This document shows, piece after piece, positions 8,250 through 17,099 of a DNA stretch of 64,000 nucleotides. The notes beneath the pieces were generated by a model. It did no database searches. It was given only the letters and a program-made list of their open reading frames with translations, and had not been told where the DNA came from. The stretch spans positions 3,844,001 through 3,908,000 of the forward strand of contig NZ_VFOL01000001.1 in NCBI RefSeq assembly GCF_006716065.1, written 5' to 3'. This DNA comes from Salinispora arenicola (GTDB taxonomy: Bacteria > Actinomycetota > Actinomycetes > Mycobacteriales > Micromonosporaceae). Each line of letters opens with the position of its first letter. The first letter of the stretch is position 1. The translations under genes were made by a program, and so were the position numbers.

Positions 8250-9391
8250 ACGGGGCGCTGCTGCGGGACCTCGTGCCCGCGGTGATCGGTGTCCTCGTCC
8301 GGCGTGGGGCCGACTTCACGTCGGCCGAGGATGCCGTGCAGGACGCCGTGGTCGAGGCCGTCCGGGTGTGGCCGGACGACCCGCCGCGGGATCCCAAGGG
8401 CTGGCTGGTCACGGTGGCCTGGCACAAGTTCCTCGACACCGCCCGTGCAGATGCCTGCCGGCGGCGCCGCGAGGTACGCCTTGAGGGCGAGCCCATGCCT
8501 GGGCCGGTCGCGGCGGTGGACGACACGCTCCAGCTGTACTTTCTGTGCGCTCACCCCTGCCTGACGCCGGCATCGTCCGTTGCGCTCACGTTGCGTGCGG
8601 TCGGCGGCCTGACCACGCGGCAGATCGCGCAGGCGTACCTCGTGCCGGAGCCGACCATGGCTCAGCGGATCAGTCGGGCGAAGCGCACCCTCTCGGGCGT
8701 CCGGTTCGATCAGCCCGGTGATGTCGCCACGGTGCTGCGCGTGCTCTACCTGGTCTTCAACGAGGGCTACTCCGGCGACGTCGACCTCGCCGCCGAAGCG
8801 ATCCGACTTACCCGCCACCTAGCCTCCATGATCAATCATGCGGAGGTGGGCGGCCTGCTTGCACTCATGCTGTTGCACCACGCCAGGCGCCCGGCCCGCA
8901 CCGGCCCCGACGGCAGGCTTGTGCCCCTTGCCGAGCAGGATCGCGGCCGGTGGCGCAGCCATCTGATCGCCGAGGGTGTCCAGGTGGTCCAGGCAGCCCT
9001 CGCCCGAGACCGGCTGGGCGAGTTTCAGGCCCAAGCCGCCATCGCCGCGCTCCACGCCGACGCCCGGACGGTCGACGAGACCGACTGGGTGCAGATCGTC
9101 GAGTGGTATGACGAACTGGTGCGACTCACCGACAGCCCGGTGGCACGCCTCAACCGGGCCGTTGCGGTCGGCGAGGCAGACGGCCCGCGGGCGGGCCTGG
9201 CCGCCCTGGCGGAGCTCGATCCCGCCCTGCCCCGCCACGCCGCCGTCGCGGCTTACCTGCACGAACGTGACGGTGATCCAGTGGCCGCAGCGCGGCTTTA
9301 CACCGAAGCTGCCCGATCAGCGCCCAGCCGCTCCGAACGCGACCACCTCACACGGCAGGCCGCACGACTCAACGCGCCGCGGCAAACCTGA
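8246..9391 (+). CDS. ECF42-type RNA polymerase sigma factor
   Basis: 381-aa ECF sigma factor. Region 2 appears as FTSAEDAVQDAVVEAVRVWP and PKGWLVTVAWHKFLDTARAD; region 4 is RAVGGLTTRQIAQAYLVPEPTMAQRISRAKRTL. A long C-terminal extension of about 200 residues (NEGYSGD onward, helical TPR-like repeats with LNRAVAVGEADGP) is the signature of the ECF42/DUF6596 group, in which the extension is needed for activity and no anti-sigma factor is known. Start GTG 8246 overlaps the DGPF gene stop. A longer open frame begins at 7679, but its upstream part runs out of frame through the DGPF gene and is not coding. Confidence 0.9.
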   Translation: MNGALLRDLVPAVIGVLVRRGADFTSAEDAVQDAVVEAVRVWPDDPPRDPKGWLVTVAWHKFLDTARADACRRRREVRLEGEPMPGPVAAVDDTLQLYFLCAHPCLTPASSVALTLRAVGGLTTRQIAQAYLVPEPTMAQRISRAKRTLSGVRFDQPGDVATVLRVLYLVFNEGYSGDVDLAAEAIRLTRHLASMINHAEVGGLLALMLLHHARRPARTGPDGRLVPLAEQDRGRWRSHLIAEGVQVVQAALARDRLGEFQAQAAIAALHADARTVDETDWVQIVEWYDELVRLTDSPVARLNRAVAVGEADGPRAGLAALAELDPALPRHAAVAAYLHERDGDPVAAARLYTEAARSAPSRSERDHLTRQAARLNAPRQT

Positions 9392-9767
9392 GTGGCCTGC
9401 GCGGCGCACGCGCACCAGGGCGGCCTCCAGTAGTCCCTGGTGCCGCGAGGGCGCGGGTCGCGAGGCGCGTGTCGCCACGTCAGCGCAGGCGGAGCAACAT
9501 GCATCGAGTATCGGGCTGGGTTGGTCCCGCACGTGGTGCGGATCAGGCTGGATGCCACCGCCATCGCCGACCGTGGACGGGTCGGTAGCGGGCATCGCAC
9601 GCCGTGCTGTTTCGCTGGCCGGTTCTTGCTTGTTTCTTGCCCTTTTCCAGACGTGCCTTCACCTTGCGCTGCCATCGTGAGGCCTGCCGAAGCTACGCAC
9701 CTCCAACTCACCGTGTCCGGCGGTGCGTCACCACCTTTGTGGATTCACCGAGTGAGGAAGACGTCTG
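9392..9767. other. Intergenic stretch without recognised gene
   Basis: Frames here have biased low-complexity composition. A run richer in A/T and T (CTTGTTTCTTGCCC around 9625-9645) may belong to the promoter of the downstream acyltransferase gene. No hairpin or known motif was found. Confidence 0.4.
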
Positions 9768-10940
9768 TTGCTCTACACCAGGAGAAACGCCGCTCCGTCG
9801 AACGGCGATGAGGGGGCAAACGGTGCCACTTCATCGACCCTGCCAGCGGTGGGACGAGATCGCTACCTTGACTTCCTGCGGTCCGTAGCCATCCTTCGCG
9901 TGGTGGTGCTACACACCGCCGGGGCACCCTGGATGACGCTGGCCTTCCCATCCATGGGCATCATGTTCACGCTCGGTGGAGCGATGATGGCCGCGTCCCT
10001 CGACCGCCGGAAGGGAATCACGACCGTCATCCGGGGCAGGATGCGTCGGCTGCTACCCCCTCTGTGGATGGTGGCGGCGGTCGCCCTGCCGTTGATGTGG
10101 TGGGAGGCACACGGGTCGGACGAGCCGTTCCGCCTAACGTGGCAGCACATCTTCTGGCTCCTGCCGGTGGGTGACCCGCCCGCCGGCGAGTCCGAGCTGG
10201 GCGGCAACTTCACCGGCGTGCTGTGGTACCTGCGCGCGTACCTGTGGTTCGTGCTGCTCTCACCCCTGCTGCTGCGCATCTTCCGCCTGAGTCCCTGGGC
10301 GGTGCTGGCTGTGGCGGTGTGCGGGGTGGTCGCCCTCGACCTGTCAGCCGTCGGGGGTGAGGGGGTCCTGAGCTCGATGCTGACCGGCTCGGAAGGGCTG
10401 TTGAGTAGCTTCGTCGTCTATCTGGCCTGCTGGCTTCTGGGATTCGCCTACCACGACGGTCTGCTGTCGCGCATGCGCGGCTGGGCCACTATGCTCCTGG
10501 CCGCCGGGCTGACCGCCGTAGGCCTGTGGTGGACCTACCGGGCCGAGCAAGAGATCGAATTCGGCTCTCTCAGTATCTATGACAGCCTGGTGTTGAACAC
10601 GCTGCTGTCACTCGCGTTCGCCTTGGTGTTGCTGCGCTTCCGACCGGGTGCCGGGCTGATCGACCGGGTCGCCCCGCTCCGTGTGTTGACCGAACGGATG
10701 AACGCTCGGGCGGTGACTATCTATCTCTGGCACTACCCATTGCTGCCTCTGGTGCTGTGGCTCAGTGCGGACGGCGTGTTCGCCGGATGGCCCTTGCCGG
10801 AGGTGGTGGCCATGATCTGCGTGGAGTTCTCGCTGGTCTTCGTCGCGGCGTGTGTGTTTGGTTGGGTCGAGGACCTCGCTGCCCGCAGACGTCCTTCGCT
10901 GCTGGGTGGGGGCAGGAAACGGTCCCCGGCGCATGGGTGA
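9768..10940 (+). CDS. Acyltransferase 3 family membrane protein
   Basis: Up to 390-aa integral membrane O-acyltransferase (acyltransferase_3), which usually acetylates cell-surface sugars or lipids. The N-terminal RDRYLDFLRSVAILRVVVLHT matches the family's opening R-x10-H segment, with the catalytic-type His after the first helix. About ten hydrophobic helices follow, for example MVAAVALPLMWW, VLAVAVCGVVALDL, SFVVYLACWLLGFAY and AVTIYLWHYPLLPLVLWL. The C-terminus is basic and cytosolic. The start is uncertain: TTG 9768 gives a 27-residue leader, GTG 9849 starts directly before the conserved part. It stands alone between the sigma factor and the convergent kinase gene. Confidence 0.8.
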   Translation: MLYTRRNAAPSNGDEGANGATSSTLPAVGRDRYLDFLRSVAILRVVVLHTAGAPWMTLAFPSMGIMFTLGGAMMAASLDRRKGITTVIRGRMRRLLPPLWMVAAVALPLMWWEAHGSDEPFRLTWQHIFWLLPVGDPPAGESELGGNFTGVLWYLRAYLWFVLLSPLLLRIFRLSPWAVLAVAVCGVVALDLSAVGGEGVLSSMLTGSEGLLSSFVVYLACWLLGFAYHDGLLSRMRGWATMLLAAGLTAVGLWWTYRAEQEIEFGSLSIYDSLVLNTLLSLAFALVLLRFRPGAGLIDRVAPLRVLTERMNARAVTIYLWHYPLLPLVLWLSADGVFAGWPLPEVVAMICVEFSLVFVAACVFGWVEDLAARRRPSLLGGGRKRSPAHG

Positions 10941-11028
10941 GGGGCGCGCGAACCGACGACCGGTAGGGGCCCCACGGCCACGGCATCGTCAGGGCCGAGG
11001 TTGGGCGTGTGAGCGGCGGGTGATCGAT

Positions 11029-12417
11029 TCAGTGCTCCGGCAGCTCGAAACCGATCGTGGCGCCCCCACCGTCGCGGTTGTGCGCGAACACCGTCCCGTC
11101 GTGAGCTGTCACCACATCTCGGACGATCGCCAGGCCCAGCCCCGAGCCGCGCATGCTCTGGGCCTCGGGAGCCCGGTAAAACCGGTCGAAGAGCCGCCCT
11201 TCGGGTAGGTCTGGTACCCCGGGGCCGCGGTCTCTCACCTCGACCCGGCCCCGGTGGATCACGATCTCCACCGGGGCCCCGGAGGAATCGAACTTGGTGG
11301 CGTTCTCGACAAGGTTGGAAAGGGCTCGTTCCAGGGCCTGCGGCCGGCCGGTGACGACGGTACCGTCGGCCTGCGTCGTGATCTCCCGGCTGGAGCGGGT
11401 ACGGAAGCGCTGGGCAACCCTTTCCGCGATCTCCGCGAGCTCGACGGGCTCGGTCGCCTCCAGTTCTCGGGTGTCGGTCGCAAGCTCTACCAACTCGTTG
11501 ATCAGTTTGATCAACTCCCTGGACTCCATCGTGAGGTCGGTCAGCAGTGGACCGCGAGCGGACAATGGCAGTTCGTCGAACCGGTGCAGCAGGGCGATGT
11601 TGGTCCGCATGCTGGTCAATGGAGTGCGTAGCTCATGGCCTGCCTCCTGCACCAGTCGTTGCTGGGCGTCCCTGGACCGGGCGAGCTGGCCGAGCATCCT
11701 GTCGAAAGCCGTACCGAGGCGGCCGACCTCGTCCCGCCCGCCCGCCGGCACGGGAAGATCCAGCCGTCCGGTGACGGTTACCTCCTCCGCCACCCTGGTC
11801 AGTCGAACAAGGCCACGGGTCACCCGAGTCGTCACGAACCAGCCACACACCCCGGCTGCCAGCGAGATCGCGACGCCAACCACCGTGATTCTGGTCCTGA
11901 GGCTGGTGAGTAGCGAGTCCACCTCGCTGAGCTGCTGTGCCACCTGGATAGCTCCGCGCCCTCCGCCGAGCGCGACCGTGATGATTCGTACCCGGGTGTG
12001 ATCCAGCTGTGCTTCGCTGCTCCGGGTGTGCCCCGGCTCCTCGGCCCCGGCCACCGCCCGGTCCGTGTTCGACACCGGAAGCGGCTGGGGGTGACCCTCG
12101 TCAACGACCTGCCCTCCAGCCCCGAGGATCTGGCCGATCAGCGTGTCGGATCCAGCGAGGACGTCACCGAGATCAACGTCGAAGTCGTCGTCCAGCTCGG
12201 CCAGATCCTCCGGCGTCAGGTCGCCGGCGTCGATCGTCAGTTCCGCCACGGCCTCCGCCGCCCGGTCGAAGTCGTCGTCGGTCTCCTGCCAGATCAACGC
12301 GGACGCCAGACCATAGCTCAGCGCGCCGACACCGACGGCGACCAGCGCCGCGACCGTGGCGAACAGCAGGGAGAAGGTCAACCGCAGACTGGGTCGGGCC
12401 ATGTCACGCAGAGTCAT
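11029..12417 (-). CDS. Sensor histidine kinase (HAMP, HisKA, HATPase)
   Basis: 462-aa membrane kinase. TM1 is near residues 12-36, an acidic extracytoplasmic domain follows (DDDFDRAAEAV, ELDDDFDVD), and TM2 is near 176-197. Then come a HAMP linker, the phospho-acceptor H261 in EAGHELRTPLTSM, the N-box NLVENATKF (N372), the G1 box RDRGPGVPD, and the G2 box GSGLGLAIV. Domain order matches MprB/PrrB-like OmpR-partner kinases. The ATG overlaps the stop of the response regulator gene by four bases, so this is the second gene of the operon. The signal sensed is unknown. Confidence 0.92.
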   Translation of the reverse strand: MTLRDMARPSLRLTFSLLFATVAALVAVGVGALSYGLASALIWQETDDDFDRAAEAVAELTIDAGDLTPEDLAELDDDFDVDLGDVLAGSDTLIGQILGAGGQVVDEGHPQPLPVSNTDRAVAGAEEPGHTRSSEAQLDHTRVRIITVALGGGRGAIQVAQQLSEVDSLLTSLRTRITVVGVAISLAAGVCGWFVTTRVTRGLVRLTRVAEEVTVTGRLDLPVPAGGRDEVGRLGTAFDRMLGQLARSRDAQQRLVQEAGHELRTPLTSMRTNIALLHRFDELPLSARGPLLTDLTMESRELIKLINELVELATDTRELEATEPVELAEIAERVAQRFRTRSSREITTQADGTVVTGRPQALERALSNLVENATKFDSSGAPVEIVIHRGRVEVRDRGPGVPDLPEGRLFDRFYRAPEAQSMRGSGLGLAIVRDVVTAHDGTVFAHNRDGGGATIGFELPEH

Positions 12418-13154
12418 GATTCGCGGAGCGTGTACCCGACTCCCCGGACCGTGTGAATGATCTCGGGTGCGCCCGGGCGAGCCAGCTTACGCCGCAGATA
12501 GCCGATAAAAACGCTCAGGTTCTTCGAACCAGTGCCGAAGTCGTAGCCCCAGATGCGGTCGTGAATCGTGGTGCGGTCCAGCACCACCCCGCAGTTACGT
12601 ATCAGCAGCTCGAGCAGGTCGAACTCCGTCCGCGACAGAATGATCTCCTCACCGCCCCGCCATACTCGGCGCGCTGCCAGGTCGAGCCGAACACCGGCTG
12701 CTGCCAGTTCGTCGCCGGCAGGGCTGTCCGGGCCGGTGCTCGGGCCCGCCCGGCGCAGCAGGGCGCGCAGCCTGGCCAGGAGCTCCTCCGGCTCGAAGGG
12801 CTTGACGAGGTAGTCGTCCGCGCCGGCGTCGAGCCCCGCAACACGGTCGGAGACCTGGGTTCGTGCGGTGAGCACGAGGATCGGGGTCCAGTCGCCCTGC
12901 GCCCGCAGGACCCGGCAGACCGTGAGGCCGTCAAGGCCAGGCATCATCACGTCCAGGACGAGTAGGTCCGGGTTGTCCCGGCGGACCGCGGCAATCGCCT
13001 CAAGGCCATCACCTGTGGCGACGACGTGGTAGCCCTCGAGTAGAAGGGACTGCTCGACGGCGCGGCGGATGGCGGGATCGTCCTCCGCGAGGAGGATGGT
13101 GGGCGCGGACACCACCGGACTGTGCCACATCTCGTCTGACCGGAGCCACCTCAC
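12414..13154 (-). CDS. OmpR-family response regulator
   Basis: Up to 246 aa. The receiver domain carries ILLAEDD and the phosphorylatable D68 in LLVLDVMMPG, with the conserved Lys in YLVKPFEPEELLARL. The winged-helix output domain has IILSRTEFDLLELLIRN and VFIGYLRRKLARPG ending in TVRGVGYTLRES. Start GTG 13154 has GGAGG four bases upstream; ATG 13130 or GTG 13112 are alternatives, since the receiver begins only after residue 17. It is co-transcribed with the kinase and probably controls nearby or envelope genes, but no target site is evident here. Confidence 0.9.
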   Translation of the reverse strand: MRWLRSDEMWHSPVVSAPTILLAEDDPAIRRAVEQSLLLEGYHVVATGDGLEAIAAVRRDNPDLLVLDVMMPGLDGLTVCRVLRAQGDWTPILVLTARTQVSDRVAGLDAGADDYLVKPFEPEELLARLRALLRRAGPSTGPDSPAGDELAAAGVRLDLAARRVWRGGEEIILSRTEFDLLELLIRNCGVVLDRTTIHDRIWGYDFGTGSKNLSVFIGYLRRKLARPGAPEIIHTVRGVGYTLRES

Positions 13155-13505
13155 CTGACCTCCCCGCGCTCCGCCAGATCCTCATCTTCGGCACCAGCGA
13201 GGCTGACCGGCGCCAGAGTGTGCGTCCTGGGTCGTCGACCGCGCCATCCGCCTGGCCCGCGTCCTGGACACCGTACGCGCACGTCGCCTGGCCAGCGCGG
13301 GCGAACTTTGACATCCCGTGCGGCAGCCGTGCTGACTTGCCCTGTGTGTCATTGGATCAGGGTATAAACGGCCATTGACGTTGGCTTGTCGGTTGAGTTC
13401 AGTGGGTAGCAACGTTCGAGTCAGGCAGTCGGGTCTTTGGGCTTGCCGAGCAATCGCGCCCGTGACCCGGAGTCCTGGCATCGCTGTCTTCCCTGGAGTT
13501 GTTCG
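13155..13505. other. Intergenic, possible promoter of GH114 gene
   Basis: No gene recognised. TATAAA at 13363-13368 is a plausible -10 element for the downstream secreted-protein gene, about 140 bases before its start. A frame ending at the TGA near 13310 (VDRAIRLARVLDTVRARRL) could be a 3' relic of a lost gene, but this is weak. Confidence 0.3.
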
Positions 13506-14387
13506 ATGGCTGGTTTTACCCGGTCGGTGCTCATCGCGTGCACTGTGCTTACCGCTACCGCACTGACAGTAACCGTCGGGGCGTATGTTCACGCTGGCGC
13601 GGCGCCTGTCCCCGTCGTATCGGCTGCCTCCGGCTCGTCGGCCGTCCCGGCCTCGTCGGCTGTCTCCGCGACGGTCCTGCCACCGGTCAATGCGACGTTC
13701 GACTATCAGATCGGCGCCGCCTACCCGCCCCCGTCCGGGGTGCGGGTCGTGAGTCGCGACCGGCAGGATCCGATCGCCGCCAACCTCTACAACATCTGCT
13801 ACGTCAACGCGTTCCAGGTTCAGCCCGACGAGGTTGACTGGTGGCAGAGCCAGCACGATGACCTGTTGCTGCGCGATTCCGACGGTGACTACGTCGTTGA
13901 TGGCGACTGGAACGAGATTCTGCTCGATATTTCCACCTCGGCCAAGCGCGCGGCCATCGCGGGTATCGTCCAGAGCTGGTTCGACGGCTGCGCGCGGGCC
14001 GGCTACCAGGCGATCGAGCCGGACAACATCGACTCGTACGAGCGGTCCAAGGGCCTGCTCGGCATCGACGACGCGGTTGCCTACCTGGAGTTGCTGGCGC
14101 CGCACGCACATGACATGGGGCTGGCCATCGGCCAGAAGAACACCACTGACCTCGGTACGCGTGGCAGGAGCGCCGGACTCGACTTCGCCATCGCCGAGGA
14201 GTGTGGGCGCTACCACGAGTGTGACTACTTCACTGGTGTGTACGGCGACAACGTCATCGTCATCGAGTACACCGACACTGCGTTTACGAAGGCGTGTTCG
14301 GCAGTCGGTGACGAGGTCTCGGTCGTTCGCCGCGACGTCGGAGTCACCGCACCCGGCAGCGGCACCTACAGGTACGGCTCCTGCTGA
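13506..14387 (+). CDS. Secreted endo-alpha-1,4-polygalactosaminidase-like GH114 protein
   Basis: 293 aa. The start ATG 13506 is preceded by GGAG at 13494-13497; the frame is open further upstream but that part is not convincing. A signal peptide (MAGFTRSVLIACTVLTATALTVTVGAYVHAGAAP) is followed by an Ala/Ser-rich linker and the GH114 TIM-barrel core: FDYQIGAAYPPP, NICYVNAF, WNEILLDIS, YQAIEPDNIDSYE, MGLAIGQKNT, LDFAIAEECGRY. Asp and Glu at the strand ends (EPDNID, AEECGRY) fit the family's active site. GH114 enzymes cut galactosaminogalactan-type polymers, so the likely role is outside the cell. It is monocistronic. Confidence 0.82.
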   Translation: MAGFTRSVLIACTVLTATALTVTVGAYVHAGAAPVPVVSAASGSSAVPASSAVSATVLPPVNATFDYQIGAAYPPPSGVRVVSRDRQDPIAANLYNICYVNAFQVQPDEVDWWQSQHDDLLLRDSDGDYVVDGDWNEILLDISTSAKRAAIAGIVQSWFDGCARAGYQAIEPDNIDSYERSKGLLGIDDAVAYLELLAPHAHDMGLAIGQKNTTDLGTRGRSAGLDFAIAEECGRYHECDYFTGVYGDNVIVIEYTDTAFTKACSAVGDEVSVVRRDVGVTAPGSGTYRYGSC

Positions 14388-14584
14388 GTCTCGCCTGGGT
14401 CGCCGCGCTCGTCCTGATCCACAGACCCCCAGCCTGAACCTCGGCTACCCTGCGGTAGCCTGCCCCAGCGACGATGTCGACCCGCCGTGGACAGTCGTGA
14501 CAACGTTGTCCACGGTCGCTCCCCCGCGCACCACCCCGACGCGATACGGCAGACGTTGTTCCATCAGTGCCGCTGACCATCGTT

Positions 14585-14652
14585 GACACGCGGCATCGCC
14601 AGCAGGCGTGCACACCCTGGACACGCGGCAACGCCAGCAGACCCACACCCTG
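14585..14652. repeat. Imperfect 35/33-bp direct repeat upstream of the monooxygenase gene
   Basis: GACACGCGGCATCGCCAGCA (14585 on) is repeated as GACACGCGGCAACGCCAGCA (14620 on). Both copies end in CACACCCTG, and the unit spans 14585-14619 and 14620-14652. It lies 57 bases before the downstream start codon, in the gap 14388-14708 that otherwise contains no gene. It may be a regulator-binding region. Confidence 0.6.
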
Positions 14653-14708
14653 CCCGCCTGGTCGATCAGCCGACCAGCAGCCGACAGCACTGAACCAAAG
14701 GAACACCC

Positions 14709-15956
14709 ATGCGCAGAATACTGATCGTCGGTGCCGGGCAGTCCGGCCTGCAACTCGCCCACGGGCTACTCGCCGAGGGCTACGAGGTGACGATCATGTC
14801 CGCTCGCACCCCGGACGAGATCCGTAACGGCTGGCCAACCTCCACCCAGGCCATGTTCGCTCCCGCGCTGGACACCGAACGCCGCTACGAGCTGAACCTG
14901 TGGGACGACCAGGCGCCCCCGATCGCGGGCCTGCGCGTCAACCTGTCCGCACCGCCGGGTACCCGCGCGCTGGACGTCATCGCCGAGTTGGAGCGACCAG
15001 CCCAGTCCACCGACCAACGGCTGAAACTGGCTGCCTGGCTCGAACTCGCCGAGCACCGCGGCGCCACTGTCGTCCACAACACGGCCTCCGCCGCGGACCT
15101 GGACACCCTCACCACGCACGGCCACTACGACCTGACCATCGTCGCCGCCGGCAGAAGCGACCTCGCCGCCGCGTTCGACCGAGACCCAGCCCGTTCACCC
15201 CACACAACCCCACAACGCGGCCTGGCCATCGCCTACGTCCACGGCCTCGCTCCCGACCCGGACTGGCCCGCCCCGCACGTCGGATTCCACGCCGTGCCTG
15301 GCCTCGGCGAACTGTTCGTGATTCCTGCCCTCACGCACGCCGCCGCCTGCGACATCCTCTTCTGGGAAGCTGTCCCAGGTGAGGACCTGGACCGCTGGCC
15401 CACCAACGGCAGCCATGTGCCACCCACCGAACACCTTCAGACCACCCTCGACCTCGCCAAGCAGTACGTGCCCTGGGTGTATGAGCGATGCCGGAACGTC
15501 GAACTGACCGACGCCAAGGCCACCCTGCACGGTCGGTTCACCCCCACCGTACGCACACCGATCGCCCACCTACCCGGCGGCGGCGTCGCACTGGGCATGG
15601 CTGATGTCGTCGTCACCAACGATCCCATCACCGGCCAGGGCTCCAACACCGCTGCCAAATGCGCCGACCACTACCTACGCGCCATCCTCGCCCACGCCGA
15701 CCGACCCTTCGACACCACCTGGATGCGCGACACCTTCGAGGCGTTCTGGACCACCACCGCTCACGCGGTCACTGCCTGGACCAACGCCATGCTGCAACCC
15801 CTACCAGAGCATGTGCAGCAGATCCTCGCCACCGCCGCCACCAACCAGGCAGTCGCCCAGCGATTCGCCGCCGGGTTCGCCGATCCGAGCACTCTCACCG
15901 ACTGGTTCATGACCCCCACCGGCGCAGCCGACTACCTCGCCTCCATCCGTACCTGA
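14709..15956 (+). CDS. StyA-like FAD monooxygenase (styrene/indole monooxygenase family)
   Basis: 415-aa flavoprotein. The N-terminal Rossmann motif is RILIVGAGQSGLQLAHGL, the middle part contains DLTIVAAGRSDL and GLAIAYVHGLAPDP, and the FAD-binding C-terminal motif is GVALGMADVVVTNDPITGQGSNTA. The length equals the usual 410-420 aa of the family. These enzymes receive reduced FAD from a separate reductase and epoxidise styrene or oxidise indole. No reductase gene (StyB type) is adjacent, so the electron donor is presumably encoded elsewhere. The start ATG 14709 has AAAGGA at 14697-14702. Confidence 0.88.
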   Translation: MRRILIVGAGQSGLQLAHGLLAEGYEVTIMSARTPDEIRNGWPTSTQAMFAPALDTERRYELNLWDDQAPPIAGLRVNLSAPPGTRALDVIAELERPAQSTDQRLKLAAWLELAEHRGATVVHNTASAADLDTLTTHGHYDLTIVAAGRSDLAAAFDRDPARSPHTTPQRGLAIAYVHGLAPDPDWPAPHVGFHAVPGLGELFVIPALTHAAACDILFWEAVPGEDLDRWPTNGSHVPPTEHLQTTLDLAKQYVPWVYERCRNVELTDAKATLHGRFTPTVRTPIAHLPGGGVALGMADVVVTNDPITGQGSNTAAKCADHYLRAILAHADRPFDTTWMRDTFEAFWTTTAHAVTAWTNAMLQPLPEHVQQILATAATNQAVAQRFAAGFADPSTLTDWFMTPTGAADYLASIRT

Positions 15957-15974
15957 CGGGGAGTGTGTCGACCT

Positions 15975-16002
15975 CGTCCCGGCTCGTACTCGGGCCGGGA
16001 CG
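15975..16002. terminator. Hairpin after the StyA-like gene
   Basis: Perfect 9-bp stem (15975-15983 with 15994-16002) 19 bases after the stop codon, between two convergent genes. Confidence 0.6.
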
Positions 16003-16034
16003 GTCGGCCGCACCCGCCATGTGCTGTCGTGGCC

Positions 16035-16057
16035 GTGCCAGGTGGGCGCCCTGGCAC
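16035..16057. terminator. Second hairpin, convergent gap
   Basis: 8-bp stem GTGCCAGG/CCTGGCAC (16035-16042 with 16050-16057) before the 3' end of the TetR gene. It could terminate either transcript. Confidence 0.45.
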
Positions 16058-16116
16058 GCGGGTTGACGCCGCAAGGTTGGACGTCGCCTGGGTAGAGCGA
16101 CGGTCGCGGCAGGCGG

Positions 16117-16863
16117 CTATCGGTCGAGAAGTCGTTCCAGCCCGTCGAGGATGCAGCTCAGGCCGAATCGGAACGAGCGGTCTGGATCACTGACCGCGTT
16201 GTACTTCTGGCCAGCCACCTGCCCCACCCTGCCGGAGATCGGGTAAGCGTCGAGGGGCATGACGCGTTCGAGAACCGGTGCGTTGATCTCCCACCATTCG
16301 GCGTCTGAGATCCCGGACTGCTGGGCTGTGCGGCGTGCGTCGACCGATGCCCGGGCCGCCCCGGCGGCGAAACTGGTGAGGAGTGTGACCACCTGGTCCA
16401 TTTCTAGATCGGTGAAGCCGGTGCCTTCGATGGCGGAGAGCTGCCATTCGTAGAGGTTGGAGCTGTTCGGGCCGATCCAGGGTCGGCTGTTCTCCACCTG
16501 TAGCAGCCAGGGGTGCCGGTGGAACTGGTCCCACATCTGCTGGGCAATCCTGGTGAGCCGTTGCCGCAGCGTGCCCTCCTGCGGCGGAAGGTCCAACTCG
16601 CCGGTCACTTCGTCGACCATGAGGCCGATCAGTTCGGAGCGGCCCGGGACGTAGGTGTAGATCGACATCAGCTTGAGGCCCAGCCGGTCGGCGACCTTGC
16701 GCATCGAGAACGCCGGCAGGCCCTCCTCGTCGGCCACGGTGATCGCCGCTCGGATGACCTCGTCGACGCTGACCCGCTGCTTCGGTCCTCGTGAACCGTG
16801 AGGCGTGCCGAGTGTGTGTCGCCACAGCAGGCCGAGCGTGCGGTCGACGTTCCGGTTTGCCAT
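16117..16863 (-). CDS. TetR/AcrR-family repressor (TetR class C-terminal domain)
   Basis: 248 aa. The helix-turn-helix lies in residues about 32-78: VSVDEVIRAAITVADEEGLP followed by MRKVADRLGLKLMSIYTYVPGRSELI. The ligand domain, with a conserved WLLQVENSRPWIGPNSSNLYE stretch, resembles the TetR_C class that senses small hydrophobic compounds. The gene diverges from the DUF5701 gene; the 236-base gap contains two copies of a CCGTr-N5-TACGG palindrome, a good candidate for autoregulation and control of the divergent gene. Confidence 0.88.
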   Translation of the reverse strand: MANRNVDRTLGLLWRHTLGTPHGSRGPKQRVSVDEVIRAAITVADEEGLPAFSMRKVADRLGLKLMSIYTYVPGRSELIGLMVDEVTGELDLPPQEGTLRQRLTRIAQQMWDQFHRHPWLLQVENSRPWIGPNSSNLYEWQLSAIEGTGFTDLEMDQVVTLLTSFAAGAARASVDARRTAQQSGISDAEWWEINAPVLERVMPLDAYPISGRVGQVAGQKYNAVSDPDRSFRFGLSCILDGLERLLDR

Positions 16864-16877
16864 GTGCGGAGACTACT

Positions 16878-16892
16878 CCGTGGGGTGTACGG
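16878..16892. promoter_or_regulatory. TetR operator candidate, copy 1
   Basis: CCGTG-GGGTG-TACGG, an inverted repeat with 5-base arms and a 5-base spacer, 15 bases upstream of the tetR start. It has the same architecture as copy 2. Confidence 0.6.
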
Positions 16893-16910
16893 TGAACCGG
16901 ACGTGATTTT

Positions 16911-16925
16911 CCGTAAGCTATACGG
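16911..16925. promoter_or_regulatory. TetR operator candidate, copy 2
   Basis: CCGTA-AGCTA-TACGG, with perfect 5-base arms. Its centre is 33 bases from that of copy 1, about three helical turns, so two dimers could bind the same face of the DNA. Confidence 0.65.
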
Positions 16926-17099
16926 AGTTAGGAGTGGTGGCGACAACACCCGTGGCCGAAGCGGCGGTGTAGCTGGCGCTCGGCTGGCCGTTGCTGCTCA
17001 CCGCCGTTTCCCTTCCACTGTCGGCGCGCGCATACCGCAAACTGCGCCACTGGAACGGGTTGGTGGCGAGCACTCTGCGCTTCCTTCTGAGGAGAGGAC

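Noticed and set aside
13182..14216. 344-aa minus-strand open frame over the GH114 gene
   Set aside because: Shadow of the GH114 coding frame; no recognisable domain.
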